Positions 25,700-34,093 of a stretch of 64,000 bases of DNA are shown in pieces. Both the position numbers and the translations under genes were made by a program. Every line of letters begins with the position of its first letter. The first letter of the stretch is position 1. The notes beneath the pieces were generated by a model. The model was not told the origin of the DNA and did not search any database. It saw only the letters and a list, made by a program, of their open reading frames with translations. Origin of the DNA: Bacilli bacterium (GTDB lineage Bacteria; Bacillota_I; Bacilli_A; ML615J-28; CAG-313); NCBI GenBank assembly GCA_017501465.1, contig JAFVWY010000018.1, positions 141,829 to 205,828 of the forward strand, written 5' to 3'.

Positions 25700-26963
25700 T
25701 GAAAATTTAACAGATTGGGGAATTGAAAGAACTTCTAAGCAAAAAACAATTGTAATGAAAAACAGATCCATTGATTTTGATGTTTATAAAATCCCAATTG
25801 ATTTATTATTATATAATTTAAATAATGGACGAATGTTCATGGAAGTTAGAAAAAAAGAAAATGAGGATAATATCGATTTATCAGAAATGAAAAAAATTGA
25901 TCCTGCTAATTATAATAACGAAATCGAGTCATTAATTTGGGAAACTTCAGAAGAAAGAAATGAATATACAAAAAAAGATATTCAAAAGTTCGGACAAATT
26001 GAACCAGGAGTAATTCTTGATGATGGTACAGTTATCGATGGTAATAGACGTTTTACATGTTTAAGAAAATTACATAGAGAGTATCCAAATGATGAAAAGT
26101 TTTCTTATTTTCAGGCTGCTATAATAAGAGTTGATGGACAACAAATTACTAATAAGTTATTAAAGGAATATGAATTAAGAGTACAATTTGGTAATGATGA
26201 AAAAGTAGACTATAAACCAATAAATAAGTTCATGAGCATATATGAGTTAATTGAAAAGAATAATGAAGATTTTGATTACACAACAGTAGGTGAGCTAATT
26301 AATAAGAAACCTGGTGAAATTAATAAAATTTGTAAAACATGTAAGTTAGTTGATGAGTTTTTAGATTATATTGAAAAGCCTAGAGAATATCAAATCGCGG
26401 AAGAATATAACATTTATTGGCCTTTAGAACCACTAGTAACTTATTTTGATAATGATGGAAAGAATTTAACCCCAGTAGAACAACAAAAAAGAAAGTGTTT
26501 ATATTTTGATTATTTACTAACTTTAGATGTTGCTTTAATGACTCAAAATTTACGTGATAGTTTAATTAAGAAGGTATTTAAAAATAAAGTTGAAACTGAA
26601 AAACTTATAGATAAACATAACCAAATTATTGGAGGTTTGATTTCAAATATAATAAATACTTCAACTAGTTCTGATGAATTCAATGAACAAATTAATTCAT
26701 TACGTCATTCTGATGAAGCTGAAGAAGATAAAAAGGTTTATCAAGATACAGTTGGTAAATTAAATGATATTTCTCAACTAGATATGCCTATTAAAATTTG
26801 CAATAAAATTAATGATTTAATTGATGACTTAAATATTCAACCTTTGATTTCTGCTAATAACGCTATAGCAGATAGTAAGCTTAAAGATATTCAACAACAA
26901 TTAAAAGAAGCTTTAAATAAAATTGAAGTAAAATTAGTGGATATAGAAAAACATGAAAAATAA
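25674..26963 (+). CDS. ParB/Srx-fold protein
   Basis: 429 residues with AAGGAG upstream. Residues about 100-155 contain the ParB N-terminal signature: FGQIEPGVILDDGTVIDGNRR, where the GNRR (around 123-126) matches the ParB/sulfiredoxin nucleotide-binding motif. The family binds CTP in chromosomal ParB and can be a nuclease or ATPase in other settings. Downstream is a helical region with KPGEINKICK as a possible HTH at about 205-220. No typical centromere-binding domain and no ParA are present, so it is not a partition gene. Overlaps on both sides tie it to the sigma-like protein and the PLD-SNF2 helicase. Confidence 0.75.
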   Translation: MRVLDLTINENLTDWGIERTSKQKTIVMKNRSIDFDVYKIPIDLLLYNLNNGRMFMEVRKKENEDNIDLSEMKKIDPANYNNEIESLIWETSEERNEYTKKDIQKFGQIEPGVILDDGTVIDGNRRFTCLRKLHREYPNDEKFSYFQAAIIRVDGQQITNKLLKEYELRVQFGNDEKVDYKPINKFMSIYELIEKNNEDFDYTTVGELINKKPGEINKICKTCKLVDEFLDYIEKPREYQIAEEYNIYWPLEPLVTYFDNDGKNLTPVEQQKRKCLYFDYLLTLDVALMTQNLRDSLIKKVFKNKVETEKLIDKHNQIIGGLISNIINTSTSSDEFNEQINSLRHSDEAEEDKKVYQDTVGKLNDISQLDMPIKICNKINDLIDDLNIQPLISANNAIADSKLKDIQQQLKEALNKIEVKLVDIEKHEK

Positions 26964-29469
26964 TTTATCAAAATATTTATTTGATACGTCATATTCAGAT
27001 AAGAGTAAAGTACAACAATTTTATAGTAATATATTAAAAGTTGCAAAAGTATATAAAAGAGTTTCTGCCTATTTTTCAACAGGAGTTTTCAATTATCTAT
27101 CTAAAGGAATTGATGAGTTTATTAACAATGATGGATATATGCAATTAATTTTGTCCCCTGAGATAGATAGTGAAGTAGTTGATGAAATCAATAAAGGATA
27201 TAACCTTAAAAGATTTAATTTTATGCAATTTAATAAATTGTCAGGTACTGTCGAAAGCATATGTAAGCAAGAAAATATTTCTTTATTTGCGTACCTTATT
27301 GCAGTAGGTAAACTAGATATTAAAATTGTCTTAAAAAAACAAGGTATTTTACATCATAAATTTGGTTGTGTTACAGATGGTGTTAATAATTTACTTTTTG
27401 TTGGTTCCAATAACACTACTGTAAATGCAATGAAAAATAATGATGAGTCTTTTCAAGTTACGATAGATTGGGATTCACCTAGCAAAAGAGAATTGAAATC
27501 AATTGATGAGTTTAATAGACTTTTTGATGATTATTGGAATAATAGTTTTGATGATTCCATAACTTTTGATTTACCTGATGAATATATTACACAGCTTATA
27601 AATGAAATTAATTATGATGAGGTTAAGAAAAAATTAAAAAAGAATACTGATTTTATAAGATTTGACTTAAATGAGAATTATAATATTGAGATAACTTCAA
27701 ATATTAACTTAAAGGAAATATATTCGAATAGTAATTTATCTTTTTATAAAACTTTTGTAAGTTGTATTGATGAAAATAAAATACAATTTAGTGGTTTAAA
27801 TAATTCTCAAGATATTTTTGAATTGTCAGAATATCTAAAAAGTATTGCTAATAAAATGGATATTAGTTTTTATTATACTCATAAGGCAAAAATATTTTTT
27901 GAATCAAGAATAAGAGACTATGAATTAATGGCTGAAAAGGGAAATGAGATAAAATCATCTGATTATTTAAGTTCGGATTCATTCAAGTTTATAAAAAATC
28001 AAATCAACAGTATAGTTAAGCGTCCATTAGTTGATCAACAGATTGTCACTTGTACACATATTATTGAATTGGAGCGTTCTTTAAATTTTTCAGTTCCGGG
28101 GAGTGGCAAAACTGCAACAATTTTAGGTGCTTTTGAATACTTGAATGGTTTACCTTATGTAGATAAAAGATATGTAAATAAGTTAATTGTTTTTGGGCCT
28201 ATTAATTGTATAAAGTCTTGGAAAGATGAATATAGTTTTGTCTCATATAAATCTGATGAACATGCTCCACTAGATATTACTAGTTGTGATAGTAGAAATG
28301 ATAAATTGGATGTTTTACGTCATGATTTTAAAACATCTAGAATAATTTTGATTAATTATGAAATGATACCTTTTTTAGAACCAATTTTAAAAGAATTGAT
28401 TAATAATAAATCTTTTGTTGTATTTGATGAGATACATAGAATTAAAAATATTAAAAGCCCTAAATATGCAAGTTTAAATAATATAATTAAGGATGTGAGA
28501 TATAGAGTTGCTTTAACAGGAACACCACTTCCTAATGGCTATATTGATTTATATAATATCATTTCTTTACTTCATGATGATTATACTGAAAAATATTTTG
28601 GGATGTACAAAAGTAGTTTGTCAAAGTATGATAGTGATTTTAAGAAGGTAGGAATTCAAAATAGTGATTTAAATAAAATGTTATATCCATTTTACATAAG
28701 AGTCACAAAGAAAGATTTAAATGTGCCTAATCCTGAACCTGATCATTTGGTATATATTTATGGTAATAAGAATGAGATTGAATTATTTGACAAGATTAAA
28801 AAGACTAATTCAAGCTCATTTGACAGAATTATAAAACAAGTGCAAATTGGATGTATCCCTCATAAAATAGATGATAGTTTAAGCCCTAATCTTGATATTA
28901 ATCAGGATAACTATCATGAATATATGACTAGTAAATTATATGCTTTTATAAGAAACATATTAAACAATAAAAGAAAAAGTGTTGTGTGGTGTATATATGT
29001 TGAAACTATTAAAATTGTATCAAAAATTTTGGAATATAATGGCTTTAAAGTTAAAGTGATATATGGTGAAACCCCACAAATAGAAAGAGATAAGATTATA
29101 AATCAATTTAATTATAGTGATAATGTTGATATAATAGTGACAAATCCAGCAACACTAGCGGAGTCTGTTTCATTACATAAGAGTTGCCATGATGCTCATT
29201 ATTTGGAACTAGATTATAATCTATATCAATATTTGCAATCTAGAGATAGAATACATAGACTTGGTTTGAAGCCAGAGGATAAAACAAATTATTATATTTA
29301 TGTTAATATTTATGGAGAACGTAATACAAATTCTATTGATTTAAAAATATATGAAGCATTAAATAAGAAAAGAGATAGGATGATATCGTCTATTGAAAAA
29401 GGTGAATTTGTATTTGATATTGATAAAGAGTTAGATTACAAGTTATTAGATTATGAGGTGAATGACTAA
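26953..29469 (+). CDS. PLD nuclease-SNF2 helicase fusion
   Basis: 838 residues. The N-terminal 200 residues are a phospholipase D-type nuclease domain: KRVSAYFSTGVF, then LHHKFG (H135, K136 near the H of HxK) and LFVGSNNTT about 20 residues on. A single HxK copy implies dimerisation. From about 370 a SNF2/SF2 helicase follows: PGSGKT near 384, DEIH near 491, TGTPLPN (III), and TNPATLAESVSLH with SRDRIHRLG (V-VI). This is the likely restriction effector: a helicase that translocates and a PLD site that cuts. It overlaps its neighbours on both sides. Relatives occur in DISARM-like and other RM-linked loci. Confidence 0.85.
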   Translation: MKNNLSKYLFDTSYSDKSKVQQFYSNILKVAKVYKRVSAYFSTGVFNYLSKGIDEFINNDGYMQLILSPEIDSEVVDEINKGYNLKRFNFMQFNKLSGTVESICKQENISLFAYLIAVGKLDIKIVLKKQGILHHKFGCVTDGVNNLLFVGSNNTTVNAMKNNDESFQVTIDWDSPSKRELKSIDEFNRLFDDYWNNSFDDSITFDLPDEYITQLINEINYDEVKKKLKKNTDFIRFDLNENYNIEITSNINLKEIYSNSNLSFYKTFVSCIDENKIQFSGLNNSQDIFELSEYLKSIANKMDISFYYTHKAKIFFESRIRDYELMAEKGNEIKSSDYLSSDSFKFIKNQINSIVKRPLVDQQIVTCTHIIELERSLNFSVPGSGKTATILGAFEYLNGLPYVDKRYVNKLIVFGPINCIKSWKDEYSFVSYKSDEHAPLDITSCDSRNDKLDVLRHDFKTSRIILINYEMIPFLEPILKELINNKSFVVFDEIHRIKNIKSPKYASLNNIIKDVRYRVALTGTPLPNGYIDLYNIISLLHDDYTEKYFGMYKSSLSKYDSDFKKVGIQNSDLNKMLYPFYIRVTKKDLNVPNPEPDHLVYIYGNKNEIELFDKIKKTNSSSFDRIIKQVQIGCIPHKIDDSLSPNLDINQDNYHEYMTSKLYAFIRNILNNKRKSVVWCIYVETIKIVSKILEYNGFKVKVIYGETPQIERDKIINQFNYSDNVDIIVTNPATLAESVSLHKSCHDAHYLELDYNLYQYLQSRDRIHRLGLKPEDKTNYYIYVNIYGERNTNSIDLKIYEALNKKRDRMISSIEKGEFVFDIDKELDYKLLDYEVND

Positions 29470-30347
29470 TGAAACCTTTCTTAAAATGGGCTGGTGGTAA
29501 AAGACAATTAATACCATATATTAAAAAGTATATAAATAAGAAAAAGATTGGTAAACACAAATACTATGAACCTTTTTTAGGTGGAGGGTCTATTTTCTTT
29601 GATTTGGCTCATGAAAACAGTAGCATAAATGATTTAAATGAAGAAATTATAAACTGTTATAATGTTATTAAAGAAAATCCAGATGAGTTGATAGATCTAC
29701 TAAAACTACATGCCGAAGCACATTGTAAAGAGTATTATTATAAAATAAGAAGTTTAGATAGACAAGAAGATTATAAATTCATGGATAATATTACTAAAGC
29801 GGCAAGGACTATATATTTAAACAGAACTTGCTTCAATGGCTTATACAGAGTGAATAAAAATGGTTTTTTTAATACACCTATTGGTAGATATGTTAATCCT
29901 TTAATTTGTGACGAAGAAAATATAAATGAAATTTCTTATTTTTTAAATAATAATGATGTAACTATTATGTCTAAAAGTTTCGAATTTGCAGTTGAAAAAT
30001 GTGAAAAAGGTGATTGGATATATTTTGATCCACCATACGATTATGAAAATAGCGGTTTTGTCGGATATGTTAAAGAAGGTTTTTCTCATGAAGATTTAGT
30101 TAAACTTAAAGAAGTGTGTGATGAACTAGTAAAAAAGGGTTGTTATGTTCTTGTATCAAATAACGATACTGAATTTGTTCGACAAACATTTAATAGTAGT
30201 GATTATGAAATTATTTATTCTACTAAAACTATAAAAGCAAACAGAAATATTAATAGTAAAGCTAGTAAAAGAAAAAAAGTTGATGAGGTGTTAATATATG
30301 GACATAAGCGAAAAAAACAAAAAAATTCCATTTCCTCAAGCAAATGA
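29469..30347 (+). CDS. Dam-family DNA adenine-N6 methyltransferase (D12 class)
   Basis: 292 residues. FLKWAGGKRQL at residues 4-14 is the motif I of Dam/DpnM-type enzymes, and DPPYDYENSGF with D187 is motif IV. NRTCFNGLYRVNKNGFFNTPIG at about 118-140 is the conserved D12 target-recognition region seen in GATC-type enzymes, so GATC is a plausible target. The ribosome site GAGGTG precedes the ATG, which shares one base with the helicase stop. It likely marks self DNA against the upstream PLD helicase. Length is normal for the family, with a lysine-rich tail overlapping the next gene. Confidence 0.92.
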   Translation: MKPFLKWAGGKRQLIPYIKKYINKKKIGKHKYYEPFLGGGSIFFDLAHENSSINDLNEEIINCYNVIKENPDELIDLLKLHAEAHCKEYYYKIRSLDRQEDYKFMDNITKAARTIYLNRTCFNGLYRVNKNGFFNTPIGRYVNPLICDEENINEISYFLNNNDVTIMSKSFEFAVEKCEKGDWIYFDPPYDYENSGFVGYVKEGFSHEDLVKLKEVCDELVKKGCYVLVSNNDTEFVRQTFNSSDYEIIYSTKTIKANRNINSKASKRKKVDEVLIYGHKRKKQKNSISSSK

Positions 30348-30768
30348 TTTTGATAAGATAATTAAAATTGTTTTAATAGACAACCCAGATAATTTATCTA
30401 ATAAATCAATATTAATGAAATTGTTAGATCTAGGAACAGAAAGACAAGTATCATATTATATGAGCGCATGTGAGTTTTTAGATATTATAGATTCAAATGG
30501 TAATTTAAGTGATTTTGCCAAATTGATAAGAGAAAAATGTTTTGAAACACAAATATTAATGTTAGCTAACAAGATTATTTCAAAGCCTGTGTTTGGGGAA
30601 GTCTTTTTAATGAGATATTATAATTGCATAGATTTCCAAACTGAGGAAATTTCGCAATTGATTAGTGATATCTATAATATTAAAAATTCTGATGTCTGTA
30701 ATAGAAGAGCTAGCACTGTGAAAAGCTGGATTAAATGGATTGAAGAGCAAAAAGAAATATTTATTTAA
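30298..30768 (+). CDS. Winged-helix-like accessory protein of the Dam cassette
   Basis: 156 residues, overlapping the methyltransferase by 50 bases, with GAGGTG seven bases upstream. The sequence FPQANDFDKIIKIVL, then ERQVSYYMSACEFLDIID, matches the pattern of a small winged-helix domain seen with RM genes (called DUF7226 in my memory, weakly). The C-terminus ends with RRASTVKSWIKWI. Such domains are thought to help DNA recognition by restriction complexes. A strong terminator follows, so it ends the operon. Confidence 0.7.
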   Translation: MDISEKNKKIPFPQANDFDKIIKIVLIDNPDNLSNKSILMKLLDLGTERQVSYYMSACEFLDIIDSNGNLSDFAKLIREKCFETQILMLANKIISKPVFGEVFLMRYYNCIDFQTEEISQLISDIYNIKNSDVCNRRASTVKSWIKWIEEQKEIFI

Positions 30769-30786
30769 TATAAAAATTACTATTAG

Positions 30787-30810
30787 GGTAGTCTACATGA
30801 CTACCTTTTT
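30787..30810 (+). terminator. Terminator of the five-gene operon
   Basis: Perfect 7-bp stem GGTAGTC/GACTACC with loop TACAT, then a T run. A near twin occurs at 46,807. Confidence 0.85.
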
Positions 30811-30835
30811 ATAATTCAAAGAAAGAAATATAAAT

Positions 30836-31388
30836 ATGCTAACACATAAAGACATAGAAAAGATAAGAAAAATGTATTATGAACAACATTATACTGTAAC
30901 TGAAATAACTAGAATATTGAAGGTATCTAGAAATGTTTGTTACAAGTATTTAAGGTTTGTTAACTTTAATGCTTATATTAAAGAGAATAAAAGAGCATAT
31001 TACTTAGATCAATATAAAGAAGTATTGTTATCATTAATAAAAAAAAGATAGTTTACAACATCATAAACAAAGATATACTGGTATATGTGCATATGAATAT
31101 TTAGTAGATAACTATCCCGATTTTAAATATGCTAAAATTTCAACAATTAAATACTTTACAAAACTTAAAAAAAGAATTCTATTATGAACATAATGTATTT
31201 TACCATTAGATCATAAAGTAGGAGAAGCACAAGTAGATTTAGGAGAATGTTCTTTCATAGAAAAAGGTGAAAAAGTATATGGTAAATATTTAGTTATGAC
31301 ATTCACTCATTCTATTGTTTCTTATATATAGTTATTAAAGAATAAAAATGCTGAAAGTATTGTGTTAGCTATAAGACGTATTTTTGAA
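30836..31388 (+). pseudogene. IS21-family IstA transposase relic
   Basis: The first 71 codons from ATG 30836 give an IstA N-terminal HTH (VTEITRILKVSRNVCYKYLR). A stop and frameshift follow, then GICAYEYLVDNYPDF, then PLDHKVGEAQVDLGEC, which is the start of the DDE core, and a TAG (31329-31331) at a Gln position before RRIFEYLNGIPQE. The rest of IstA and all of IstB are missing. The frame runs directly into an unrelated AAA+ fragment, so the element was cut by recombination. Confidence 0.75.
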
Positions 31389-31690
31389 TATTTAAATGGT
31401 ATTCCACAAGAACTAATGGATTGTTTTTCTATTGTTGCGTCTATGAAACGATATTCTCAACTCGAATTATTCAATTTAGTTATGAAGTTTGCTGACGCTA
31501 TAAATGTTGAAATAACAAAGGATGCCACTTTGTGTTTGGTGAAATATGCTGATGGTTCATATCGTAATATGGAAAATATTATCAAAAGGGCAACAGACTT
31601 TGCATTAATAAGATATAATAGTATCATAGATTCTAATATTGCTAATACTGTTATTAAAACACTTGATTTGTTTAGAATAGCAAGCATAAA
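31389..31690 (+). pseudogene. Fragment resembling an AAA+ (RuvB-like) lid domain
   Basis: In frame with the IstA relic, the sequence changes to MKRYSQLELFNLVMKFADAI, then VEITKDATLCLVKYADGSYRNME and ATDFALIRY...IANTVIKTLDLF. Its order and spacing match the C-terminal lid of RuvB-like AAA+ ATPases. No Walker motifs remain. It is probably the 3' end of a gene that once belonged with the following intact one and was cut by the IS21 element. Confidence 0.5.
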
Positions 31691-31721
31691 AGATAATTTA
31701 TACGATAGAAAGGATAATTTT

Positions 31722-32294
31722 ATGAAACAAAGAATTTTATTTTGTAATATTGCATATATGAGACATTATGATACAAATTACCCTGAGATACCAGAGAATG
31801 GTGGAAAATATGTACAGGATGAAAAGGATGCTTTAGAAAAACATAATTTTGAAAAATGTTCTGATGGATATTATAGAGGTTTTGTCGAAACTAAACATTC
31901 TAAAGGATATAAATTAGGCATTAAATTAAATGAGTATAAATCTCTAAGAATTGAAAATATTGATAATTCTTATGTTAAACAAATGTCCATTCCCAATGTA
32001 TTGGTTGTATTTTGTGCAAAAAAGAAAGATGTGGGCACAGTGATAGTGGGTTGGTATAAAGGTGCTACTGTTTATAGAAGACGACCTGAGTATAATGGTA
32101 GAGCTTTTAATATAATGACCAGAATAGAAGATGGTGTTTTATTAGAAGAAGAAGAGAGAACATTTCTCGTACCAAGAGTTACAAAAGAGGTTAAAATTGG
32201 ATTTGGTCAATCTAATGTATGGTATGCAAAAAAGCCAGAACATCAATTTTTAATTACTAAGGTAGTTGAATACGTTAATAATTATAAAAAATAA
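31722..32294 (+). CDS. PUA-like domain protein of the type fused to restriction enzymes
   Basis: 190 residues, start chosen at ATG 31722 because of AAAGGA upstream; the longer frame is IS relic. It begins MKQRILFCNIAYMRHYD, and contains PENGGKYVQDEKDALEKHNF, GYYRGFV, NVLVVFCAKK and TVIVGWYKGATVYRR. From memory this pattern is an EVE/PUA-like sensor domain common at the N-terminus of modification-dependent restriction proteins, where it would read modified bases. Here it stands alone with no nuclease. It may have been the sensing partner of the lost AAA+ protein upstream. Confidence 0.6.
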   Translation: MKQRILFCNIAYMRHYDTNYPEIPENGGKYVQDEKDALEKHNFEKCSDGYYRGFVETKHSKGYKLGIKLNEYKSLRIENIDNSYVKQMSIPNVLVVFCAKKKDVGTVIVGWYKGATVYRRRPEYNGRAFNIMTRIEDGVLLEEEERTFLVPRVTKEVKIGFGQSNVWYAKKPEHQFLITKVVEYVNNYKK

Positions 32295-32296
32295 AA

Positions 32297-32320
32297 AATG
32301 CTGATTTCCAGCATTTTTTA
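32297..32320 (+). terminator. Terminator
   Basis: AATGCTG and CAGCATT pair around ATTTC, followed by T residues. Confidence 0.8.
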
Positions 32321-32363
32321 TTTTAAAATTTTATAATTGTAATGATACTTTAAGTGATAAGTA

Positions 32364-32372
32364 TGATATAAT
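32364..32372 (+). promoter_or_regulatory. Extended -10 promoter of the TIR gene
   Basis: TGATATAAT, 36 bases before ATG 32409. Confidence 0.6.
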
Positions 32373-32408
32373 ACAATAAATAATGCTTTTATAGGAGAAA
32401 AATTGAAT

Positions 32409-33431
32409 ATGAATACAGCATACAATAATAAAATATTAAACATAATGATAAATCAAGCTAAAACTATAAAACATAAAAATATTTTAATGAACTGCAACTT
32501 AGAAATTAAATGGTATAGAATGAATGGTAATTTTAATGAATGTATTGCGGTTTTATCTTGCATTGAAGATGATTATTATAAAGTAATTAATAATGATGAA
32601 AAAAAGAAATTAGAAGATTTACTTTGTAAGTCTATTCCAGAATCTGATTCAATTTGTATTATTGAATTTCTACTTAATATTATTGACGATAGTGTTGCCT
32701 TTGAAGTAAACCTAGATACTGTGGAATTTGATATCTATAAAATAGAGAGATATATTAAATTTAAAAAGTTTCTAGAACTTGTAGAGTTATTCCCTTTATT
32801 AACATTGCGTTATAATGGTATTATAAAGAAATGGAAAAATATTTTACCAGATTTTTTAAAGAATGTTAAAGGGGAATGGGATTACGAAAAAATACAACAC
32901 CATTCATTAGAATTAATCAAAATATTAAAGGAGCATTGTTTATCATTTCAAACTCGTGAGCAAAATTTTACAGAAAGTAAACAGAAGAATAAACAAAATG
33001 ATAAAGAAAAAGAGTATGATGTTTTTATTTCTCATGCAAATCTAGATAAAGTTGATTATGTTAGCGATTTGAAAAAAAGCATCAGTAAATTAAATGTTAA
33101 TGTTTTTTATGATGCAGATGAAATTGAATGGGGAGATGAATGGGAAAAAAGAATATTAGACGGAATAGAAAAATCAAGATTTGCAATTTTAGTCTTATCA
33201 AAAAACTTTTTTGGCAGAACTTGGACAGAAATAGAACTTTCTTCATTTTTAAGTAAACAAAACTCAAACAAACAAAAAATTATTCTACCACTTTTATATG
33301 GTGTAACACTAGATGAAGTATTAATGAAATACCCATTTTTATCAAAAATTCACTTCATCGACAGCGAAAAGTACTCAATAGATGAAGTGACAATTCTATT
33401 TGCTCGCCAACTAATTAAAGATTTAAAATAG
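32409..33431 (+). CDS. TIR-domain effector with unknown N-terminal sensor
   Basis: 340 residues; ATG at 32409 or TTG at 32403 both suit the GGAGA upstream. The C-terminal 135 residues are a TIR domain: EYDVFISHANLDK, VNVFYDADEIEWGDEWEKRILDGIEKS (box 2 region), FAILVLSKNFFGRTWTEIEL with the likely catalytic glutamate, and IILPLLYG. Such domains in bacteria are usually NAD-cleaving effectors of phage defence. The N-terminal 200 residues are helical without a recognised domain and probably sense infection or mediate assembly. It is monocistronic with its own promoter. The TIR assignment is firm, the trigger unknown. Confidence 0.85.
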   Translation: MNTAYNNKILNIMINQAKTIKHKNILMNCNLEIKWYRMNGNFNECIAVLSCIEDDYYKVINNDEKKKLEDLLCKSIPESDSICIIEFLLNIIDDSVAFEVNLDTVEFDIYKIERYIKFKKFLELVELFPLLTLRYNGIIKKWKNILPDFLKNVKGEWDYEKIQHHSLELIKILKEHCLSFQTREQNFTESKQKNKQNDKEKEYDVFISHANLDKVDYVSDLKKSISKLNVNVFYDADEIEWGDEWEKRILDGIEKSRFAILVLSKNFFGRTWTEIELSSFLSKQNSNKQKIILPLLYGVTLDEVLMKYPFLSKIHFIDSEKYSIDEVTILFARQLIKDLK

Positions 33432-33530
33432 ATTCAACATTCCATTTCAATCTCCTTTATTTTTATTCCATATTATGTTATACTTATTATATCAAAGAAG
33501 TAAATAAAAGTTAACAAACATACAAACCAA

Positions 33531-33560
33531 GTGTCCAATTATCAAGGGGTAATTTGACAC
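33531..33560. repeat. Palindromic repeat unit (GTGTC...GACAC), copy A
   Basis: GTGTC-c-AATTA / TAATT-t-GACAC around an eight-base loop, followed by a T run. Further GTGTC/GACAC pieces lie at 33575-33660. No ORF of note lies in 33432-34093. Confidence 0.6.
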
Positions 33561-33686
33561 TTTTTTAATTTGAAGTTGACACTTGCGCAGGTGGAATTAG
33601 ACAAATTTCAACTCTAGAATTGGACACTTTTGCTACTTTTATAAAAATAGTGTCAAAAAAACATTTAGAGACCATAGATGTAAAAT

Positions 33687-33728
33687 AGCTTATAAGTAAC
33701 CTATTTCTGGTTGCCTATAAGCTGTTTT
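33687..33728 (+). terminator. Hairpin with T run inside the repeat block
   Basis: AGCTTATAAG...CCTATAAGCT forms a stem of at least nine base pairs with a few mismatches near the loop, followed by GTTTTT. Confidence 0.55.
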
Positions 33729-33815
33729 TGTACAATAATTGCATAAAAGCTGCTATAAAAACACATTGAGATAATTGTTCGTTAGCATAGGGAGGTACTT
33801 AAAATTGGACAAATA

Positions 33816-33850
33816 ACTACGTAGCAGCGGGACGTCAGTGCTATTATAGT
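33816..33850. repeat. GCGGG-loop hairpin, copy 1
   Basis: ACTA and TAGCA pair with TGCTA and TAGT around the loop GCGGGACGTCAG. The same loop type recurs at 33,901 and 49,519 on different stems. Confidence 0.5.
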
Positions 33851-33900
33851 TTTGGGATATTAAAAGGGTAGATGAGGTCATAAATTTGGACACTATACCT

Positions 33901-33925
33901 AAAGAGCGGGGCGCCAGTCTCGTTT
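33901..33925. repeat. GCGGG-loop hairpin, copy 2
   Basis: AAAGA(G) pairs imperfectly with CTC(g)TTT around GCGGGGCGCCAG. It is followed within 30 bases by AATCAAAAATCA and the palindromic repeat. Confidence 0.5.
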
Positions 33926-33953
33926 CCATGATAATCAAAACAATCAAAAATCA

Positions 33954-33983
33954 GTGTCCAAAAATTCAAGGTGAATTAGACAC
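33954..33983. repeat. Palindromic repeat unit, copy B
   Basis: GTGTC caaa AATTCA / TGAATT a GACAC with a three-base loop. Aligned copies are at 7,615-7,665 and 49,573-49,601. Confidence 0.6.
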
Positions 33984-34019
33984 TTTTCCTTATAATAAAT
34001 TGTAAAAAACAATAAGATA

Positions 34020-34028
34020 TGTTATAAT
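34020..34028 (+). promoter_or_regulatory. Extended -10 promoter of recCBD
   Basis: TGTTATAAT; transcription would begin near 34,035, leaving a 60-base leader before recC. Confidence 0.65.
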
Positions 34029-34055
34029 TGCTGTATCTAATATTAAGAAAGGATA

Positions 34056-34082
34056 ATTAGTTCTATAACATATAGTACTAAT
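34056..34082 (+). promoter_or_regulatory. Hairpin between the Shine-Dalgarno and the recC start
   Basis: A stem of 11 pairs with one T-T mismatch joins ATTAGTTCTATA (34056-34067) to TATAGTACTAAT (34071-34082) with loop ACA. AAAGGA lies just before it at 34048-34053 and the first possible start, ATG 34094, just after. Folding would bring the ribosome site within 13 bases of the start. Earlier in-frame positions contain stops. Confidence 0.55.
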
Positions 34083-34093
34083 ATTTTATTATT

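Noticed and set aside
25674-26963. ParB as a plasmid or chromosome partition gene
   Set aside because: No ParA neighbour, no parS-like repeat, and overlap with restriction-type genes on both sides.
31362-31721. N-terminal extension of the 31,722 gene as a real protein domain
   Set aside because: The extension reads through IstA and AAA+ fragments after a nonsense codon, while a good ribosome site lies just before ATG 31722.
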